Counted from the stretch's first letter, positions 24,608-32,831 are shown. The stretch: 64,000 bases of DNA from an uncultured Bacilli bacterium (GCA_934085585.1 CAKOHI010000007.1:21187-85186); one strand, 5' to 3'. Program-made: numbers and translations. Notes: generated by a model not told the origin, from the sequence alone.

Positions 24608-25714
24608 ATGAAGAAAATATTGAGCAACAAACTACTATTTTTTATTCCACTCTTAATAATTATGATTATTAGTTTTTTAGATATGTATAATGCTAAATAT
24701 TTAAGTAGTTTATATAATAATAATCTAATTAAACAAATTCTTTGGTATGTAATGGGATTTCTTATATTTTTTGTTTTTAAAAGTATCAATAGTAAAACTA
24801 TTTTTAAGTATGCTAATATACTATATATTATTTCTATATTACTTCTTATATATGTTTTGTTATTTGGAAAAGTTATTAATGGTGCAAAAGCATGGATAAC
24901 TATAAAAAGTATTTCATTTCAACCTAGTGAACTTGCTAAATTAAGTTTGGCAATTATTTTAAGTAAAATGGCAAATTCTTTTACAAGTACTGGTATTAAT
25001 AGTGAACTTTTATTTATAATTAAAGTTGGAATATTAACAATTATTCCTTCTTTGCTTGTTTTTTTAGAGCCAGATACTGGTGCTATAATATTCTTTTTGT
25101 TAATTGCTTTATCTATACTTTTTTTTAGTGATATACATAAATTTTGGTTTATTATTCTTTTTGTGATTTTAGGTTTATTTTGTGCATCTTTCATTCTTCT
25201 TTATTTATTTAATAGAGATTTACTTATTAATTTAATTGGAACTAGTTTCTTTTATAGAGTGGAAAGATTAGTTACATTTAAAACTATGAGTAGTTATCAA
25301 TTAGAAAATGCTTTAGTGGCAATGGGTTCTGCAAGTTTGTTTGGAACAGGACTGGGAAAAGTTTCAATTTATATACCTGAAGCTCCGACTGATTTTGTCT
25401 TTGCTTTTAGTATAAGTAACTTTGGATATATAACCGGTTATTTGATTTTAATATCATTTTTATTAATTGATTTTTATTTAATATATAAAGTAGTTCACAT
25501 GAAAAAAAACACTATAAAATATTTTTTAATATCTTTTACAAGTATTTTTATCTTTGGACAAATAATTAATATTGGCATGAATCTTGGTTTAGTTCCCATT
25601 ATTGGGATTCCTCTTCCATTTTTAAGTTATGGTGGTTCAACATTAATTATCTATTTTATTTTTTTAAGTATCATTTTTAATGCTCAAGAAAAACCATATG
25701 TAAATATGGCTTAA
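24608..25714 (+). CDS. RodA/FtsW/SpoVE (SEDS) family glycosyltransferase
   Basis: 368 residues with about ten membrane spans. SEDS features: GAKAWI, FQPSELAKLSL, LEPDTGAIIFF, GSASLFGTGLGK, IPEAPTDFVFA and LPFLSYGGSTL. SEDS proteins polymerise glycan strands from lipid II. RodA and SpoVE roles cannot be separated here; the sporulation genes around it allow SpoVE. No RBS is visible; an AT-rich -10-like element directly precedes the ATG. Confidence 0.93.
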   Translation: MKKILSNKLLFFIPLLIIMIISFLDMYNAKYLSSLYNNNLIKQILWYVMGFLIFFVFKSINSKTIFKYANILYIISILLLIYVLLFGKVINGAKAWITIKSISFQPSELAKLSLAIILSKMANSFTSTGINSELLFIIKVGILTIIPSLLVFLEPDTGAIIFFLLIALSILFFSDIHKFWFIILFVILGLFCASFILLYLFNRDLLINLIGTSFFYRVERLVTFKTMSSYQLENALVAMGSASLFGTGLGKVSIYIPEAPTDFVFAFSISNFGYITGYLILISFLLIDFYLIYKVVHMKKNTIKYFLISFTSIFIFGQIINIGMNLGLVPIIGIPLPFLSYGGSTLIIYFIFLSIIFNAQEKPYVNMA

Positions 25715-25944
25715 TAATAGTAAACTCTAGGTATTGGTTGATAATAACTATATGAACTATTATAATATGGCATTCCAGGGCTGTACATAGCTCCAGGGTT
25801 TTGTGGATATCCTCCGATTCCAGGTGCTACATTATAAATAGGTCTTGGTCTAGTTAAACCAACTGCTGCACCTCCTGCTAGCCCCCCTAACAAAAACGGC
25901 ACAACAAAACCGCGGTTTGTATTTTGATAATAATTTGGATACAT
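25711..25944 (-). CDS. Gly/Tyr/Pro-rich putative spore-associated protein
   Basis: 77 residues from MYPNYYQN behind AAAGGAGAGTCT. A glycine-rich segment (FLLGGLAGGAAVGL) that could sit in a membrane is followed by a Pro/Tyr-rich tail ending in tandem Tyr. The composition and a CATAAATTA box upstream suggest a coat-type protein. Its stop codon overlaps the stop of the convergent SEDS gene by four bases. Confidence 0.7.
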   Translation of the reverse strand: MYPNYYQNTNRGFVVPFLLGGLAGGAAVGLTRPRPIYNVAPGIGGYPQNPGAMYSPGMPYYNSSYSYYQPIPRVYYY

Positions 25945-25967
25945 AGACTCTCCTTTCATAAGTAATT

Positions 25968-25976
25968 TATGAAAAG
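25968..25976 (-). promoter_or_regulatory. Sigma-K-like -10 box of the Gly/Tyr-rich gene
   Basis: CATAAATTA, identical to the coat-gene box, lies just upstream of the AAAGGAG RBS. No AC at the expected -35 distance is seen. Confidence 0.35.
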
Positions 25977-25988
25977 TATGCTAATTAA

Positions 25989-26243
25989 CTAATTACTTTT
26001 ACCCAAATATATTTTTTTTGATTTTCTTAATAATCCTAAACAAGTTTTACTGTTAATTTTACCTATTGCATTATCCACTAATTCCATATATTCTTTGTCA
26101 GTAAAAATATTAACGTCTTCAATTCTTGTTATAGTCATTTCTTTATTATCTAATATAAGGAATTCATATACTATTTCTAAAGATATTTTTTCTTGCATTT
26201 GTTTTTTAGCTAATGCGTGACTTAAATTTAAATATTCTTCCAT
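25989..26243 (-). CDS. Hypothetical protein
   Basis: 84 residues, charged, no membrane span, ending in a basic segment (LLRKSKKIYLGKSN). The start lies behind GAGAGTTGGTAAT. An extended -10 (TGCTATAAT) lies upstream. I do not recognise the family. Confidence 0.65.
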   Translation of the reverse strand: MEEYLNLSHALAKKQMQEKISLEIVYEFLILDNKEMTITRIEDVNIFTDKEYMELVDNAIGKINSKTCLGLLRKSKKIYLGKSN

Positions 26244-26350
26244 ATTACCAACTCTCTTTCTTAAAATTATAGCAAATATTTTCGTATTTGTCTGTAATTT
26301 TCGGTATATTTAGTAAATTAATGGGAAAATTAAACTGGTGAGCAAAATTA

Positions 26351-26800
26351 ATGGAAAATGACAGATTATTTGAGTTGAGAGAATATAATAATCTAACTCA
26401 AAAGTTTGTTGGGGAAATCATAGGAGTTCGTCAACAAACTTATGCTGAATGGGAAAAAGGAAAAAAGATTATACCTTTGAAACACCTTGTTACCTTGGCA
26501 AAATATTATAATGTTAGTATGGATTATTTAACTGGATTATCCAATAGAAAAGATCATTTTTATAAAGATGTATTATTGGATAAAGATAAAATTGGCAAAA
26601 GAATTGTTTATATTAGAACAATTAATAATATTAAGCAAAAAGATTTGGCTCTTTTTTTAAACACTTCTCCATCAACCCTATGGGCTTATGAAAAAGGAGT
26701 AACATTAATTCTTACTGCATTTTTATATCAAATAGCCAAGAAATATAAAATCTCAATCGATTGGTTAATCGGAGCTAGTCCTAATATGAAAAGGATTTAG
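26351..26800 (+). CDS. Regulator with two XRE-type HTH domains
   Basis: 149 residues. Two complete Cro/C1-type domains lie in tandem: LREYNNLTQKFVGEIIGVRQ with YAEWEKGK (residues 8-37), and IRTINNIKQKDLALFLNTSP with WAYEKG (about 93-123). Each ends in a conserved helix with (S/I)-x-DWL(T/I)G. Such double-HTH proteins are uncommon. It is divergent from the gene at 25989. No effector domain is visible. Confidence 0.88.
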   Translation: MENDRLFELREYNNLTQKFVGEIIGVRQQTYAEWEKGKKIIPLKHLVTLAKYYNVSMDYLTGLSNRKDHFYKDVLLDKDKIGKRIVYIRTINNIKQKDLALFLNTSPSTLWAYEKGVTLILTAFLYQIAKKYKISIDWLIGASPNMKRI

Positions 26801-26883
26801 CTCTTTTTTTCAAATATTGCCACCTTCATTTACTTGCATAGTTCCTACCTTCCTTAATATGATTATAACAAATTTTTTTAAAG

Positions 26884-26910
26884 AAAAAAAGGACTTTTTT
26901 AAATTAGTCC
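26884..26910 (-). terminator. Terminator of tyrS
   Basis: GGACT / AGTCC with a 10-base A/T loop and seven T residues after it on the minus strand, overlapping the tyrS stop. Confidence 0.7.
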
Positions 26911-28140
26911 CATAAAATAATTCTTTTTGCCTTTTTTAATTAGTAACACTTTACCATCAATAGCATCTTTTGATGTAATATTTTTTTCTAAATCTGTAAT
27001 TTTTTCATTGTTAATACTTATTGCACCTGATGAGATCATTTCTCGTCCTTCTCTTTTACTTGAAACAATCTTGTTATCAACTAAAATATCTAATAATAAA
27101 GTATTTTCTTTTAGATTAAATCTTGGTACATCCTTAATGCTTTCTATTATTTCATGTGCAGTTAATTCCCAGATTTTATCTGAAAATAGTGATTCAGAAA
27201 TATGAAGAGCTTTTTTGTATTCATCTTCACCATGTAAGAATGTAATTATTTCTTTGGCAAGGGCTTTTTGAGCTTTTCTTTCTTCTGGGTGTTCCTTTAG
27301 ACTTACTTCAAGTTCTTCAATTTCTTCTTTAGTTAAGAATGTTAATTTCTTTAAGTATTCTATTACTTTATCATCTTCGGCATTAATGAAATATTGGTAT
27401 AACTCGTATGAACTTGTCTTATTTATATCAAGCCATAATGCTTCACCAGATTCACTTTTACCAAACTTTGAACCATCACTTCTGGTAACTAATGGCACCG
27501 TAAATCCATAACATTTAACATCTGCACCATGAACTTTTCTTATAAGTTCAAGTCCTGATGTAATATTGCCCCATTGATCTTGTCCTCCGACTTGCATTGT
27601 TACCCCGTGTTCTTCGTATAACTTTAAAAAGTCTATTGATTGAAGTAACATATATGAAAATTCTGTGTATGTAATACCAATATCTAATCTTCTTTTTACA
27701 GTGTCTTTAGCTAACATATAGTTTACATTAAAGAACTTACCAAAGTCACGAAGATAGTCTATTGCTTTCATCTCACATAACCAATCAGCATTATTAACTA
27801 TTTCAATTTTACCACCTAAGATGGTACTAATTTGGTCTTGAATACATTTAATGTTGTGAGCTACAGCTTCTTTGCTAATCATTGGTCTTTCAACATTTGG
27901 CTTTGGATCTCCGATTAATCCAGTACCGCCACCAGCAATTATTATCGGAGTATGTCCTCCTTCCATTAATCTTTTTGATGTAGCTATTACTGTACAATAA
28001 TGTCCAATATGTAGTGAATCTCCAGTTGGGTCAACACCTATATAAAATTTTAAGCCTCCGTTATTAATGGCTTCTTCAACATCCGGACTAGTTATGTCAT
28101 TTACAAGTCCTCTCCATTTTAATTCTTCAAATAATGTCAT
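26899..28140 (-). CDS. tyrS: Tyrosyl-tRNA synthetase
   Basis: 413 residues from MTLFEELKWRG; the open frame runs 21 codons further into the T-box leader, so the upstream ATG is rejected. Class I motifs: GDSLHIGHY (HIGH) and KFGKSESG (KMSKS equivalent), with YTEFSYMLLQSIDF and QVGGQDQWGNI in between. The C-terminal S4 domain is at about 345-413. It charges tRNA-Tyr and is regulated by the leader. Confidence 0.97.
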   Translation of the reverse strand: MTLFEELKWRGLVNDITSPDVEEAINNGGLKFYIGVDPTGDSLHIGHYCTVIATSKRLMEGGHTPIIIAGGGTGLIGDPKPNVERPMISKEAVAHNIKCIQDQISTILGGKIEIVNNADWLCEMKAIDYLRDFGKFFNVNYMLAKDTVKRRLDIGITYTEFSYMLLQSIDFLKLYEEHGVTMQVGGQDQWGNITSGLELIRKVHGADVKCYGFTVPLVTRSDGSKFGKSESGEALWLDINKTSSYELYQYFINAEDDKVIEYLKKLTFLTKEEIEELEVSLKEHPEERKAQKALAKEIITFLHGEDEYKKALHISESLFSDKIWELTAHEIIESIKDVPRFNLKENTLLLDILVDNKIVSSKREGREMISSGAISINNEKITDLEKNITSKDAIDGKVLLIKKGKKNYFMGLI

Positions 28141-28154
28141 AAAATTTCCTCCCT

Positions 28155-28285
28155 TTAAATAAAAAAAGAATGGTACACAAGGAGTGCTTTTGCACGGTAC
28201 CATCCTTTTATTTAACTTAATTTATCTTAACGCGATTTAACGATTCAGCTCCAGAGTCGTAAATTCCTTCACCACTGATTGGGTC
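28155..28285 (-). promoter_or_regulatory. T-box riboswitch leader of tyrS
   Basis: The leader contains the T-box AAGGATGGTACCGTG. A terminator follows, in which GATGGTAC pairs with GTACCATT around an inner GTGC-AAAA-GCAC hairpin, and then seven T residues (about 28158-28206). A TAC triplet that could be the specifier lies in GAATTTACGACTC upstream. Uncharged tRNA-Tyr would favour antitermination. The part before the T-box is only about 75 bases, unusually short. Confidence 0.82.
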
Positions 28286-28286
28286 A

Positions 28287-28315
28287 ATTATAGCACTTTA
28301 AATTTTTTAATGCAA
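28287..28315 (-). promoter_or_regulatory. Promoter of tyrS
   Basis: TTGCAT (28310-28315), a 17-base spacer and TATAAT (28287-28292) preceded by TGC, an extended -10. It starts a few bases past the stop of the RluA-type gene. Confidence 0.85.
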
Positions 28316-28317
28316 GC

Positions 28318-28965
28318 TTATTTTAACAAATTTTCAAAATATTTGTTCATTTTTATTTCAAAATTCATTAATTTATTATTAACTGGATGATTAAATTCTA
28401 GTTTGTAGGCTTGCAAACAAAGTAAATGATTACTTTTTGGGCCATATTTTTTATCTCCGATGATGGGATGATTAATATTAGCAAGTTGTACTCTAATTTG
28501 ATTTTTTCTTCCTGTTTTAATATTAATATTTAATAAGCTATATTTATTATTATATTCTAATACCTCATAATCCGTTATTGCTAGTTTTCCTTTTTTCTTA
28601 TCTTTAGTTATAATTACATCATGAGTTTTTGTTTCATATAAGTAATTTTCTAAATGTCCAGCGATTTTTATAGTTCCTTTTACTACAGCATAATAATCTC
28701 TTTTGACATTCATCCAATTGGCTTGAAATTTCTTTTTAATTAATTCACTTTTGGCAAAAATAATTAACCCACTTGTGTCTTTATCTAGTCTATGCACTAT
28801 AAAAACTTTATTCCGAGGATTTTGTTTTTTTAAATACTCTCTTACATCATCATATAAATTTCTACCCATTTTATTATCTCTTTTAATAGTTAAAATTCCA
28901 CTTGGCTTATTTATAATAATAAAATATTTGTCTTCATAAATTATTTCTAATTTTTTCTTTTTCAT
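28318..28965 (-). CDS. RluA-family pseudouridine synthase
   Basis: 215 residues. The catalytic motif is HRLDKDTSGLIIFAKS (about 57-72, with Asp62). LLNINIKTGRKNQIRVQLAN and HPIIGDKKYG follow, as in RluA/RluC/RluD. There is no S4 domain. The target uridine in tRNA or rRNA is unknown. RBS GGAGTTCTT. Confidence 0.93.
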   Translation of the reverse strand: MKKKKLEIIYEDKYFIIINKPSGILTIKRDNKMGRNLYDDVREYLKKQNPRNKVFIVHRLDKDTSGLIIFAKSELIKKKFQANWMNVKRDYYAVVKGTIKIAGHLENYLYETKTHDVIITKDKKKGKLAITDYEVLEYNNKYSLLNINIKTGRKNQIRVQLANINHPIIGDKKYGPKSNHLLCLQAYKLEFNHPVNNKLMNFEIKMNKYFENLLK

Positions 28966-28986
28966 AAGAACTCCATAAATTTATAC

Positions 28987-29010
28987 AAAAAAACCCATTA
29001 CTGGGCTTTT
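28987..29010 (-). terminator. Terminator of tRNA-Ala
   Basis: AGCCCA / TGGGTT around a GTAA loop, followed by T residues on the minus strand, 11 bases after the CCA end. Confidence 0.8.
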
Positions 29011-29020
29011 AATTTCCTTT

Positions 29021-29097
29021 TGGTGGAGAATGTGGGACTCGAACCCGCGACCCCCACGGTGCAAGCGTGGTGCTCTAGCCAACTGAGCTAATTCCCC
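29021..29097 (-). tRNA. tRNA-Ala (UGC)
   Basis: 77 bases including an encoded CCA. The acceptor stem GGGGAAT/ATTCTCC has the G3-U70 pair that identifies tRNA-Ala. The anticodon stem CCACG/CGTGG encloses CTTGCAC with anticodon TGC. The D arm (GCTCAGTTGG..GAGC) and T arm (GGTTCGAGTCC) are normal. Confidence 0.98.
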
Positions 29098-29139
29098 AGG
29101 AACAAGAATATCTTATCATACTTTGATAAAATAATCAAG

Positions 29140-29349
29140 TTATTTTTGTGGTTCTTCAACAATTTTTATTAATCCTGCTTCAACTTCTTCTAATGCACGG
29201 CCTAAACTCTTCTTATTTTGATATTCACTTTCTTTCATTTGATAGTGATTATTTTCAAGCATTTGCTTACTTCTTATTGAAGCTACATGAACTAATTTGT
29301 ACTTTGAATCTACTATATTAAGTAGCTTATCTATTGATGGATATAACAT
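29140..29349 (-). CDS. rpoZ: RNA polymerase omega subunit
   Basis: 69 residues: YPSIDKLLNIVDSKYKLVHVAS, then SIRSKQ and KSLGRALEEVEAGLI. The K-x-LVxxAS-x-R and K-x-x-xxALEE-x-xxG segments are diagnostic. It assists RNA polymerase assembly. RBS AAAGGGAGTGG. Confidence 0.93.
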   Translation of the reverse strand: MLYPSIDKLLNIVDSKYKLVHVASIRSKQMLENNHYQMKESEYQNKKSLGRALEEVEAGLIKIVEEPQK

Positions 29350-29444
29350 AATTCCACTCCCTTTTCATTACTTATGATACTCATTATATTTAATTAATTC
29401 AACAAAAATTTAAAAATTTGACATAAATTTGACATTTTTTAATT

Positions 29445-29810
29445 TCATGTTAATACTTTTGCAATTATTTTATTGTCTTCATTTGTAACTTTTACTTTAA
29501 CATCATTTAAATTTTTATCTTCATTTCTTGGATCTTTTACGACATTGTTATCACCACTTACAATGGCATTCGCTTTTGCTAGGTCATCTACGGTTAAATA
29601 AATAGTCTTGTCTTTTTCAAATAAATTTTCATTTAATTTAGCATACAACACTGCATTATTTTCAATTGTTTCAATTTTTTGCTTATACATTTCTTCTTCA
29701 TAATTAAATCCAAAATCTTTAGAGACAATCCATGTTGCTGCAAAATAACCTATACTAAAGACTGCTAATACAACTACTAATTCTATTACTGTATATCCAT
29801 TTTTCTTCAT
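29445..29810 (-). CDS. Pseudopilin-like protein
   Basis: 121 residues. The prepilin motif is G-YTVIELVVVLAVFSI (residues 5-20; Glu at +5 after Gly5), followed by a short soluble domain. It overlaps the end of the next upstream gene and has a GGAGG RBS. No other type IV pilus or competence genes are nearby. It may be co-expressed with the hypothetical gene at 29807. Confidence 0.82.
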   Translation of the reverse strand: MKKNGYTVIELVVVLAVFSIGYFAATWIVSKDFGFNYEEEMYKQKIETIENNAVLYAKLNENLFEKDKTIYLTVDDLAKANAIVSGDNNVVKDPRNEDKNLNDVKVKVTNEDNKIIAKVLT

Positions 29811-30769
29811 TTATTAACCTCCATTTTAGTATATCCACGATATTCCCACAAAGGAAATTCATCTCTTATTTTTGCTATTTCTAATAACATCTTATTTTTT
29901 AATTTATCACCTTTAAATTCAAATAAACTTGTTATTGTCTCTTCTAAATTTTTATAGGCAATTTCTTCTTCATTTAAAGAATTATATAAATATGGAATTA
30001 CTATATTTTTATCTATAAAATCAATATCTTTATTTTTAAATACATAATAATTTTTTAACATTTTAATTAATTTTTTATAAGCCTTTATACTATGATGATA
30101 TGTGTTTTTCCCCATTTCTACATATTCTTTATTAGTAAACCCTTTATACTTATCATCTTTATAATAATTATTAATTCTTTTTTTGTTACTTAATTTTTTA
30201 CTTTTAATCATCGTATTATTTATATCATATTCTCTTTTATAGTAATATTCAAGTTTTGGATATATTAGTTCTTTATTTTCTATTCCACTTATTATAAAAT
30301 CAACATACTTTTTACTCACTACGCCATATGCTATTATAATTCCATCCATTAAATTATAAATTCGATCCCACTTTTTTACATAATTGGCAATACTTTTACT
30401 TTTAAATACTTTTTTAAATGACATATTACTTGCTACTTCTAAATTATCTTTTTGCCAAAAAATATGTTTTTCTATTAAATAATTTACTAAATTCTTATTC
30501 TCATTTAAACTTTTTGTATCATTATTTTTTAATATTTTCTTTAATGTTTCATAATCTTTTAAGTCTAATGATGAAATAATATATTCTAAATATAGATTAA
30601 TGTTTGGTAAAAATTTTTCTATTAATAATTCTTTCTTTAAATTTTTAGATTCTATTTTTTCAGAACCATATATATCACATAACTTATTGTAATCTTCTAT
30701 TATCTTGATTAATTCTTCTTTTTTTAATTTATTTAAATATTCTTTAAAATCAACACCGATTTCAATCAT
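29807..30769 (-). CDS. Hypothetical helical protein upstream of a pseudopilin
   Basis: 320 residues from MIEIGVDFKEY behind GGAGTGATAAC; the frame is open 9 codons earlier. It is helix-rich, very rich in Lys, Asn, Tyr and Leu. The start LKKEELIKIIEDYNKLC resembles SAP/Rho_N-type small helical domains. No membrane span or catalytic motif is visible. It overlaps the pseudopilin gene by a few bases, so the two are co-translated. Confidence 0.75.
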   Translation of the reverse strand: MIEIGVDFKEYLNKLKKEELIKIIEDYNKLCDIYGSEKIESKNLKKELLIEKFLPNINLYLEYIISSLDLKDYETLKKILKNNDTKSLNENKNLVNYLIEKHIFWQKDNLEVASNMSFKKVFKSKSIANYVKKWDRIYNLMDGIIIAYGVVSKKYVDFIISGIENKELIYPKLEYYYKREYDINNTMIKSKKLSNKKRINNYYKDDKYKGFTNKEYVEMGKNTYHHSIKAYKKLIKMLKNYYVFKNKDIDFIDKNIVIPYLYNSLNEEEIAYKNLEETITSLFEFKGDKLKNKMLLEIAKIRDEFPLWEYRGYTKMEVNK

Positions 30770-30858
30770 GTTATCACTCCATAAACATTTTATCAAATTT
30801 CTGATAATTTTTCTATGGTAATTATGTGAAAAGTTGAAATTTATTATATTTTGTATTT

Positions 30859-31358
30859 TTAGATATCAAAGTAATAAACATTTTCAGGTAAGTTTAATTG
30901 TTTATATATTTTATTTTTAATATATTTTCCACCAATATGTTTATAAAATTCGTTAGATGGATTTTCTTTTAAACATGATACAAGCATTTTATCAAAACCC
31001 ATTTCTTTTAAATTTTTAATGGATTCTTCTACAAGTTTTTTGCCAAAACCATAATGGTGATATTTTTTTATAATGTATAGAGCAAATATTTCCCCACAAT
31101 TATCAAATTCTAAATCTTCAGTTTTTCCATAGTTTGTGAATCCTACGACTTGATTATTTATTTCTAAAACAAGGGTACTATAATCTTTTGTAGCGAATTT
31201 TTCTTTGGCATCTTCACCTCTTTTTAATTCATTTGTTTTTACTTCTTCTAAAAAACAATCAGACATAATACCTTTATAAGTTTCATTCCATGCTATTGTT
31301 ATTACATGAGAGACTCCCATACAATCTTCTTTTTTTCTTTTCTAATTGTGTATTTCAT
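30859..31358 (-). CDS. GNAT acetyltransferase with -1 frameshift at its 5' end
   Basis: The main frame (from 31320) has the GNAT core GEIFALYIIKKYHHYGFGKKL (acetyl-CoA loop Q/H-x-x-G-x-G/A) and lacks the first strand. An ATG at 31358 with a perfect AAGGAGG, 9 bases away, begins MKYTIRKEKK, then hits A-AAA-AAG at 31335-31329. A -1 shift there gives EDCMGVSHVI, continuing into the main frame exactly. Without it, translation stops after 18 codons. Either programmed frameshifting or a one-A loss. Confidence 0.75.
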
Positions 31359-32007
31359 TAAAATATACCTCCTTAATCCATAATATATCTTCGATTGATT
31401 TATCTATATTAAATCTACCATTTCCAATCGGATAATAAACTGGAAAACAAGAATACTTTTTATTATTTATTTCTTTGATGTATTTTTTCTTACGGCTTGT
31501 ACTTACAGAAATTTTTTCGTCTAAAAATATAGAACTAACTTGATTACCAAAAAGTATTATTATTTTAGGATTAACTAACTCAATTTCTTTTTCTATTAAA
31601 GATAAATACTCTTTAAATACTTTGTCTGATAATGGTCTTGCATCCGCTTGAGTACATTTGCCTAGATTGGTTATAAAGATTTTATTTTTTTCAATAGTTT
31701 TATAAACTTTCTTGGCAAATTCAGGGGTCCATTCACTCCCTTTTTTGCTTTTTATTTCACGATATAACTCTTCGTCAATAATTCTTATTGCCATGAATAA
31801 ATCCCAGATATTTTTAGTCCCTATCCAAGGGCTTCTTGGGCCTTTCCATGATTTATCAGCCGCAATATTTCTAGCTGTTGGATTCATAAACATAAAACAA
31901 ATATCAGGATTTTTTTCACATCCCCCGAAATAAATTGGTTCAAGATTTGGATCTCCATAGACATTTTGCATCTTTTTATATTCTTTTTTTATATTATCTA
32001 AATTCAT
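31342..32007 (-). CDS. Uracil-DNA glycosylase superfamily protein
   Basis: 221 residues from MNLDNIKKEY behind AGGTGAAGAAG; an upstream in-frame start is less likely. IYFGGCEKNPDICFMFMNPTARN holds the substrate-pocket motif (MNPTARN). NLGKCTQADARPLS and IIILFGN follow, then the C-terminal CFPVYYPIGNGRFN as the leucine-loop region (usually HPS/HPY). The exact UDG family is not clear. Its end overlaps the GNAT start by 17 bases. Confidence 0.82.
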   Translation of the reverse strand: MNLDNIKKEYKKMQNVYGDPNLEPIYFGGCEKNPDICFMFMNPTARNIAADKSWKGPRSPWIGTKNIWDLFMAIRIIDEELYREIKSKKGSEWTPEFAKKVYKTIEKNKIFITNLGKCTQADARPLSDKVFKEYLSLIEKEIELVNPKIIILFGNQVSSIFLDEKISVSTSRKKKYIKEINNKKYSCFPVYYPIGNGRFNIDKSIEDILWIKEVYFNEIHN

Positions 32008-32050
32008 CTTCTTCACCTTTAAAGAAAAAACAACACTTTTAATGTTGCTT

Positions 32051-32497
32051 TTAATTTGACACAATTTTTTCTTTTACTAGCTTGCTAACTAGAGACATAT
32101 CAGCATTTTTACCTACAAGTAATTCATTTACTTTTTTCATGACAAGTCCCATATCTTTCATACTTGATGGTTTTACTTCATTAATAGCTTCATCTACTAT
32201 ATTAGTAATTTCTTCTTCACTCATTTCTTCAGGTAAATAAGCATCTAAAATTGCTATTTCTTTTTCAAGCGATTCTACTAATTCAGTTTTGTCATATTTT
32301 TTGTATTCTTCTAATGAATCTTTACGTAGCTTTACTTGTTTTTTTAAAACTGCTGCTATTTCATTATCATCTAATTCATGTTTTTTAGCAATTTGTTCAA
32401 GTTGCAAAGCACTTTTAAGCATTCTTAATACTGATAGTTTAAAAGTATCTTTTTCTTTCATTGCATTTTTTAAATCTTCATTAATTTTTTCGTACAT
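32051..32497 (-). CDS. yqeY: GatB/YqeY domain protein
   Basis: 149 residues. The N-terminal INEDLKNAMKEKDTFKLSVLRMLKSAL and the C-terminal MKDMGLVMKKVNELLVGKNADMSLVSKLVKEKI give the two helical halves of YqeY, related to the tail of GatB. It binds tRNA-like structures in relatives. It follows rpsU immediately, the common rpsU-yqeY order. Confidence 0.95.
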   Translation of the reverse strand: MYEKINEDLKNAMKEKDTFKLSVLRMLKSALQLEQIAKKHELDDNEIAAVLKKQVKLRKDSLEEYKKYDKTELVESLEKEIAILDAYLPEEMSEEEITNIVDEAINEVKPSSMKDMGLVMKKVNELLVGKNADMSLVSKLVKEKIVSN

Positions 32498-32499
32498 AA

Positions 32500-32700
32500 T
32501 CAATCTCTATTCTTTCTGTTTTTCTTATGTGAATTTTTAATTCCTTCTTTAATTTCGTTTCTTCTTTTTACGCCTGGTTTTTCATAGTGTTTTCTTTTTT
32601 TGATTTCAGAAGGGACTCCACTTCTTGCAACTTTTGCTTTAAACTTCTTTAATGCTAAATCAACATTCCCGTTTTGCACAACTACTTTTGTCAAATTCAT
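32500..32700 (-). CDS. rpsU: 30S ribosomal protein bS21
   Basis: 66 residues: KVVVQNGNVDLALKKFK, then SEIKKRKHYEKPGVKRR and a very basic end. It begins behind GGGAGGGA. bS21 is the variable small-subunit protein near the 3' end of 16S rRNA. Confidence 0.96.
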   Translation of the reverse strand: MNLTKVVVQNGNVDLALKKFKAKVARSGVPSEIKKRKHYEKPGVKRRNEIKEGIKNSHKKNRKNRD

Positions 32701-32727
32701 TCCCTCCCTTCTCGTTTTTCAATACAT

Positions 32728-32756
32728 ATTATAACATTAGATAAAGGCATTATCAA
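32728..32756 (-). promoter_or_regulatory. Promoter of rpsU-yqeY
   Basis: TTGATA (32751-32756), a 17-base spacer and TATAAT (32728-32733). Confidence 0.8.
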
Positions 32757-32811
32757 CATTTTTTGCGAATAAAATGATGTTTTTAGTAATAATTTTGCTT
32801 ACGCTGTACCT

Positions 32812-32831
32812 AAAAAGGGGTATCCCTTTTT
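32812..32831. terminator. Terminator of the bacteriocin operon
   Basis: AAAAAGGG / CCCTTTTT with loop GTAT, only 5 bases beyond the stop of the second precursor gene. Symmetrical, so it can work both ways. Confidence 0.85.

Noticed and set aside
28141..28203. Upstream ATG extending tyrS by 21 codons
   Set aside because: It lies inside the T-box terminator; the downstream ATG has the RBS and the family N-terminus.
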